Origin: Rossellomorea vietnamensis NBRC 101237 | GTDB lineage: Bacteria > Bacillota > Bacilli > Bacillales > Bacillaceae_B | Reading direction: 5' to 3' | Assembly (NCBI RefSeq): GCF_001591825.1 | Contig: NZ_BCVQ01000021.1 | Span: 1 to 64,000 of the forward strand | DNA length: 64,000 nucleotides | In this document: piece after piece, positions 60,573 to 64,000 of the stretch | How positions within the stretch are numbered: the first letter of the stretch is position 1 | Layout of the letters: each line of letters starts with the position of its first letter | Translations under genes and position numbers: made by a program | The notes under the pieces: generated by a model | Databases searched by the model: none | Told to the model about the DNA's origin: nothing | Seen by the model: the letters and a program-made list of their open reading frames with translations, nothing else

Positions 60573-63317
60573 ATGACAGAAGAAAAATTACTGATGGAGA
60601 AGTCATTTTATCGAACTTTTTTAGTAGATCAGGACACGAACCGTCATCCAATAGAAGTACTTGGAGGAGCATTTGTCGAAGAACAGCAAAACGAACCGTA
60701 TGATTTAACGTACATCCGCTATGCCCAAGGAGAGGTTTACTTTCACAGCAGGGACTATGAAGCAGCCATCTTCAAATGGGAAAGCATCCTGAACGAACTG
60801 GAGCCATGGGCTAAGAAGAACATTGCGGATTCTTACTATGAGCTCGGGATGCTGTCTTCAGCCGAGGATGTATACACCGCCATCCAAACCGATAGTACGA
60901 TGCTGACCATGGAGGTGTCCCTGCAGCTATTCTCCTTGTACATCGAGAGGAACAAGATTCAATCTGCCTATCACACGATCGAAAAAGCATTATCGATCGA
61001 ACCGGATTATCCGAACGTCACTGAACTCGCAAGGACTTTTTATGAGGAGCAGGGGGACTGGAATAAAGCAGTGGAACTGGCGGTGAAGGAATCCATCCGG
61101 ACGAGGGAACCTGCATGGTTCATGATTTTGAGAGAGTATGGTGATCAAGGGTACACAAGGTCATTTGCTCCGGATTATTTCTATGATCTATTGATCGCAG
61201 TGTATGAAAAAGACCGTAAACAATTCAAGGATCTCGTATCCAGTCTTTGGGCGAGTTACAGAGGCCACTCCGCTGCCCATATCGAATGGATGCTGACGGT
61301 GAATACGATCTTTGAATATGTGGAGATCCTTCCGAACGATTCTTGGCAGGACATTCTTTCTCACTTTAAAGAGGCATATATCGGCTTCCTTGAAGGTGAT
61401 TACCTTGTGAAAGACCTTGAAGGCTTCATGCCAAGTATGTTGACGAACTGGTTGAAGGTGAGCAGGGATCAAGAGCCGCTATTTCCGGCAGCAGCCGTTT
61501 TGGCCTGGAACGATGTCTTTTCCTACAGCATCGAACCAATGGTGACGGAAGAAGCGGAGATGATCCTCCTAGAGGAAAATGCTTATCAGGCCCGGTTTGA
61601 AGACATCATTCTGTTCTTGAATAAAATCATTCAGTGGGCGGAACGGAATGACGCACCTGTCGGATACAAAACCCAGTGGATCGCAGAGCAGTTGATGGAT
61701 CTGAGTGAACATCATCTATTGATTGCGGGAAGTGCATCGAGCGGGAAGTCTTCCTTCGTTCAATCCGTCCTGGGTGAAAGTGTCGGGGAAGCTGAAGAAT
61801 CAACGATCATCTACAGCTATCATGATCAGCAGGTGGAAGTGAAGGAGATCCATGATCAAGGTGTTCATCAAGTGGAAAGCATTTCAGACTTCGAAGAGTT
61901 GATGCAGCGTGAAGCCTTTGTCGAGTATAAGCTTCCATCAGAGTTCCTTAAGAAAAATGGAACGGCCCTCATCGATGTTCAAACGGGTAAGAAGAAGCTT
62001 GACGATCTGACTGCCTTTTATCCTGCAGCCGATGGGTTATTGTATGTCCTGAATGCCGATGCCCCTTTTAATGCAGAAGACCGTCAGACCCTACGGAAAT
62101 TAGCGGAAATAGGACAGCCTGTGAACGTTCATTTCTTATTAAATAAGATGGATAAAGTATCCCACACCGAGAGAACGGAAGAAATCATTGAATCTGCACG
62201 GAACAAAGCCCGTGAATGGTTCCCCGATGCAGAGGTGCTGCCTTACTCGTCCCTTGAAGCCGTTCATCTTCAGCGTAAAGATGTGGAGACGTTCCTTAGG
62301 GAGCATTATCAGGTGAAGAGCGGTGCCCTTAAGGGAGAGCGTGGAAGCAAATTATTTTATTTAGTGAGAAAAACGTTAAGGGATCTATATTCGAAGCGTA
62401 AGAATCATGAAAATGATTTAAAGGAAACGATTGAAAAAAATGAGGACATCCTCACCCGTCTAAACGGATTCGAGAACTACTTGGGAGACATGCAAAGCGA
62501 TAAGGTTTCCATCATCAAGGATTCCTTCCATCAAAAGAAGGAAGCCATGAAGAAGGAAATCTCTGAGAAAATTCCTGCCATACTCAGCGCCTGCTCGGAA
62601 TTGATCAGCGAAGAAAGTGATTTCAAACAAATCCACACAGAATTAAATGATGCGATGAACACAAGGATCCAGGAGTACATCCAGGACGATCTCATGCCTC
62701 GTTACGTCACGTCCCTTGAGGAGTGGCTTGCCTTTTCAAAACAGGAGCTGCAGGACAGCCAGGACTACTTGAATGAAATGAGTGAAACGTTCAACGGTCT
62801 ATTCGGGAAGGATAAAGTCGTTTTACAATGCGATTTCCAAGTGGTTGATGACTGGCGCAGGGACGTCAGCAGAATGGGAACGAGGGCACAAATCGACAAA
62901 GAGAATATCCTGTTACGGTTTAAACCGGCTCAGTTCCTTCTGAAAAGCGCTGGAAAGCTACTTGGGGTCCTGCCGCAGAATAAGTCATTATTATACAACC
63001 AGTACAAGCGTTATCTGGAGAACGAAGATTATCAGGATATTACGGCATCCGTTGTCCAGAAGTTCTTCCTTCAGTTTGATCTGTTCGAGAAATCCCTGCA
63101 GCAGGATGTTCAGTCATTCTTCGCTGGCCCGTTCAAGCAGCTGGAGGTGACGATCAAGGATACGGAAGCGGAGATTGCAGCCGATCAGCAAGAACTGAAG
63201 AAAATGAAAGCACATCCGGAACGATATTTCGATCCGATCACCCTGTTTGAAGTGAAACTTCTTCAGCATGAATACATGGTGAAGGCCAGTTACAACGCTT
63301 CCCATCATTTTTCATAA
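60573..63317 (+). CDS. TPR protein with a dynamin-like GTPase domain
   Basis: A 914-residue soluble protein. Residues about 40-180 form TPR-like helical repeats (AQGEVYFHSRDYEAAIFKWE, ALSIEPDYPNV). A P-loop GTPase starts near 386: GSASSGKSS is G1, DVQTG (about 468-472) occupies the G3 position of DxxG, and NKMD (about 524-527) is G4. After it come long helices (about 600-740) and a C-terminal coiled coil (about 855-880). No membrane segment. The layout resembles bacterial dynamin-like proteins without a membrane paddle. ACGGAGGA precedes ATG. Next to an RsbR-type gene. Role unknown. Confidence 0.78.
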   Translation: MTEEKLLMEKSFYRTFLVDQDTNRHPIEVLGGAFVEEQQNEPYDLTYIRYAQGEVYFHSRDYEAAIFKWESILNELEPWAKKNIADSYYELGMLSSAEDVYTAIQTDSTMLTMEVSLQLFSLYIERNKIQSAYHTIEKALSIEPDYPNVTELARTFYEEQGDWNKAVELAVKESIRTREPAWFMILREYGDQGYTRSFAPDYFYDLLIAVYEKDRKQFKDLVSSLWASYRGHSAAHIEWMLTVNTIFEYVEILPNDSWQDILSHFKEAYIGFLEGDYLVKDLEGFMPSMLTNWLKVSRDQEPLFPAAAVLAWNDVFSYSIEPMVTEEAEMILLEENAYQARFEDIILFLNKIIQWAERNDAPVGYKTQWIAEQLMDLSEHHLLIAGSASSGKSSFVQSVLGESVGEAEESTIIYSYHDQQVEVKEIHDQGVHQVESISDFEELMQREAFVEYKLPSEFLKKNGTALIDVQTGKKKLDDLTAFYPAADGLLYVLNADAPFNAEDRQTLRKLAEIGQPVNVHFLLNKMDKVSHTERTEEIIESARNKAREWFPDAEVLPYSSLEAVHLQRKDVETFLREHYQVKSGALKGERGSKLFYLVRKTLRDLYSKRKNHENDLKETIEKNEDILTRLNGFENYLGDMQSDKVSIIKDSFHQKKEAMKKEISEKIPAILSACSELISEESDFKQIHTELNDAMNTRIQEYIQDDLMPRYVTSLEEWLAFSKQELQDSQDYLNEMSETFNGLFGKDKVVLQCDFQVVDDWRRDVSRMGTRAQIDKENILLRFKPAQFLLKSAGKLLGVLPQNKSLLYNQYKRYLENEDYQDITASVVQKFFLQFDLFEKSLQQDVQSFFAGPFKQLEVTIKDTEAEIAADQQELKKMKAHPERYFDPITLFEVKLLQHEYMVKASYNASHHFS

Positions 63318-63321
63318 AATA

Positions 63322-63371
63322 AAAAGACTGATTCAATCCATCGGCCACACCTTGGATTGGATCAGTCTTTT
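63322..63371. terminator. Bidirectional terminator between the GTPase and RsbR-like genes
   Basis: AAAAGACTGATTCAATCCA pairs with TGGATTGGATCAGTCTTTT (one wobble), 12-base loop. Confidence 0.88.
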
Positions 63372-63385
63372 CTTTCGTTCGCTAC

Positions 63386-64000
63386 TTACATGTGCAAAAA
63401 GCTGCTATTTTCCTGGATGACTTCGGCGATGATCCGTTCCAGGGAATTTTCAGTATGGATGGTGGAGAAATCGAGTCCGAGATGGATCGCTGTCTGGGCG
63501 ACTTCAGGCCGGATACCCGTGATGATGGATTTGACTCCCAGCAGGTTCAAGGCATCGATGAGACGGAAGATCTGCTGGGCCACCATGGTGTCCACCAACA
63601 CGACTCCGGACAAGTCGATGATCAGCATGGACAGATGGGCATCAGCACTTTGCTGAAGGGTCGAGTCCATGATCATTCGGGCACGGGTTGTATCAATATC
63701 CCCAATGATCGGAAGCAGCCCAACTTCAGAGGTTAAAGAAATGACAGGTGTACTTAATTCCTGGATCAATGTGGACTGAGCCTGAAGCCTATTCATTAAG
63801 ATCCCAAGGAATGTCGAAGTGAACGTTTCCAGCACATAATCCAGGGCGAAGTTAATCTTGCGCTCCCACTCAAATACCTCTTTCAATTGGATGTGTAGTT
63901 CAGAGTGATCTTCGACGAATCTTTCGACATACGTCCAATACACCCTTCTGAAAATACCTGAGTTTCGCACGACTTCATCAAGGGTCGTACTGGATTTGCT
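63386..64000 (-). CDS. RsbR-type STAS-domain protein (partial, N-terminus outside window)
   Basis: At least 204 residues, open to the window edge, so the true start lies beyond 64000. The C-terminal STAS domain (about the last 120 residues) has DLSGVVLVDTMVAQQIF and SIITGIRPEVAQTA, whose threonines match the RsbT phosphorylation sites of B. subtilis RsbR proteins. The N-terminal part seen (YVERFVEDHSELHIQLKEVF) is the linker after a globin-like sensor. Such proteins form the stressosome controlling SigB or a related output. It converges on the TPR-GTPase gene. Confidence 0.85.
   Translation of the reverse strand, partial: SKSSTTLDEVVRNSGIFRRVYWTYVERFVEDHSELHIQLKEVFEWERKINFALDYVLETFTSTFLGILMNRLQAQSTLIQELSTPVISLTSEVGLLPIIGDIDTTRARMIMDSTLQQSADAHLSMLIIDLSGVVLVDTMVAQQIFRLIDALNLLGVKSIITGIRPEVAQTAIHLGLDFSTIHTENSLERIIAEVIQENSSFLHM

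Overview
The window reads as a chromosomal segment of a Bacillus-type firmicute (Bacillaceae). The evidence is strong AAGGAGG-type ribosome binding sites, frequent TTG and GTG starts, and gene order matching the Bacillus subtilis pur-yer-gat-yefA region: yebE-yebG-purEKBCSQLFMNHD, yerA-yerB-yerC-pcrB-pcrA-ligA-camS(yerH), gatCAB, dagK(yerQ) and rlmCD(yefA). Inserted into this backbone are a glyoxylate shunt pair (aceB, aceA), a complete arginine cluster (argCJBD-carAB-argF) and several accessory genes. The species cannot be fixed from the sequence; a Rossellomorea or related soil/marine Bacillus is a guess.

Layout. 1-41 is the 3' end of a 5S rRNA gene. 526-2162 holds a peroxiredoxin-like gene and yebE/yebG. 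2163-15628 is the 12-gene de novo purine operon. It is preceded by a PurR-type operator, a near-consensus promoter, a guanine riboswitch and a terminator, so it should be controlled both by PurR/PRPP and by guanine. 15606-16329 holds two minus-strand membrane proteins, one of 37 residues overlapping the end of purD. 16455-25974 holds the yerA to camS genes, with a LexA-like box in front of pcrA-ligA. 26155-29522 holds a 38-residue membrane peptide and the glyoxylate shunt. 29649-39101 is arginine biosynthesis from N-acetylglutamate to citrulline, with its own carbamoyl-phosphate synthetase. 39212-41146 holds yueI, an AbrB-type membrane protein and a cupin. 41402-44729 is the tRNA amidotransferase operon gatCAB. 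44887-55532 holds a secreted neutral metalloprotease, two small unannotated proteins, a DUF4257-like membrane protein, a thioredoxin-like protein, an HTH regulator, a methyltransferase/N-acetyltransferase pair, dagK, an ABM-domain/helical protein pair, rlmCD, an excisionase-type HTH gene and ywbE. 55679-58613 is a minus-strand pxpB-pxpC-NRAMP operon (5-oxoprolinase subunits without PxpA). 59136-64000 holds an MFS exporter, a 914-residue TPR plus dynamin-like GTPase protein, and a partial RsbR/STAS stressosome-type protein.

Most notable non-coding content: (1) a perfect 142-bp cloverleaf at 58802-58943, in which four stems meet at a junction with no unpaired base; (2) eighteen copies of a 14-bp quasi-palindrome, GAGGGACGGACCTY, scattered from 12.5 kb to 57.2 kb, three times as perfect hairpins, twice inside conserved genes and once forming the end of a protein; (3) two other short dyad repeats, one wedged between the ribosome binding site and start codon of purE and one repeated three times at exactly 25-bp spacing; (4) four ACGCAA motifs at 20-21 bp spacing beside the rRNA operon.
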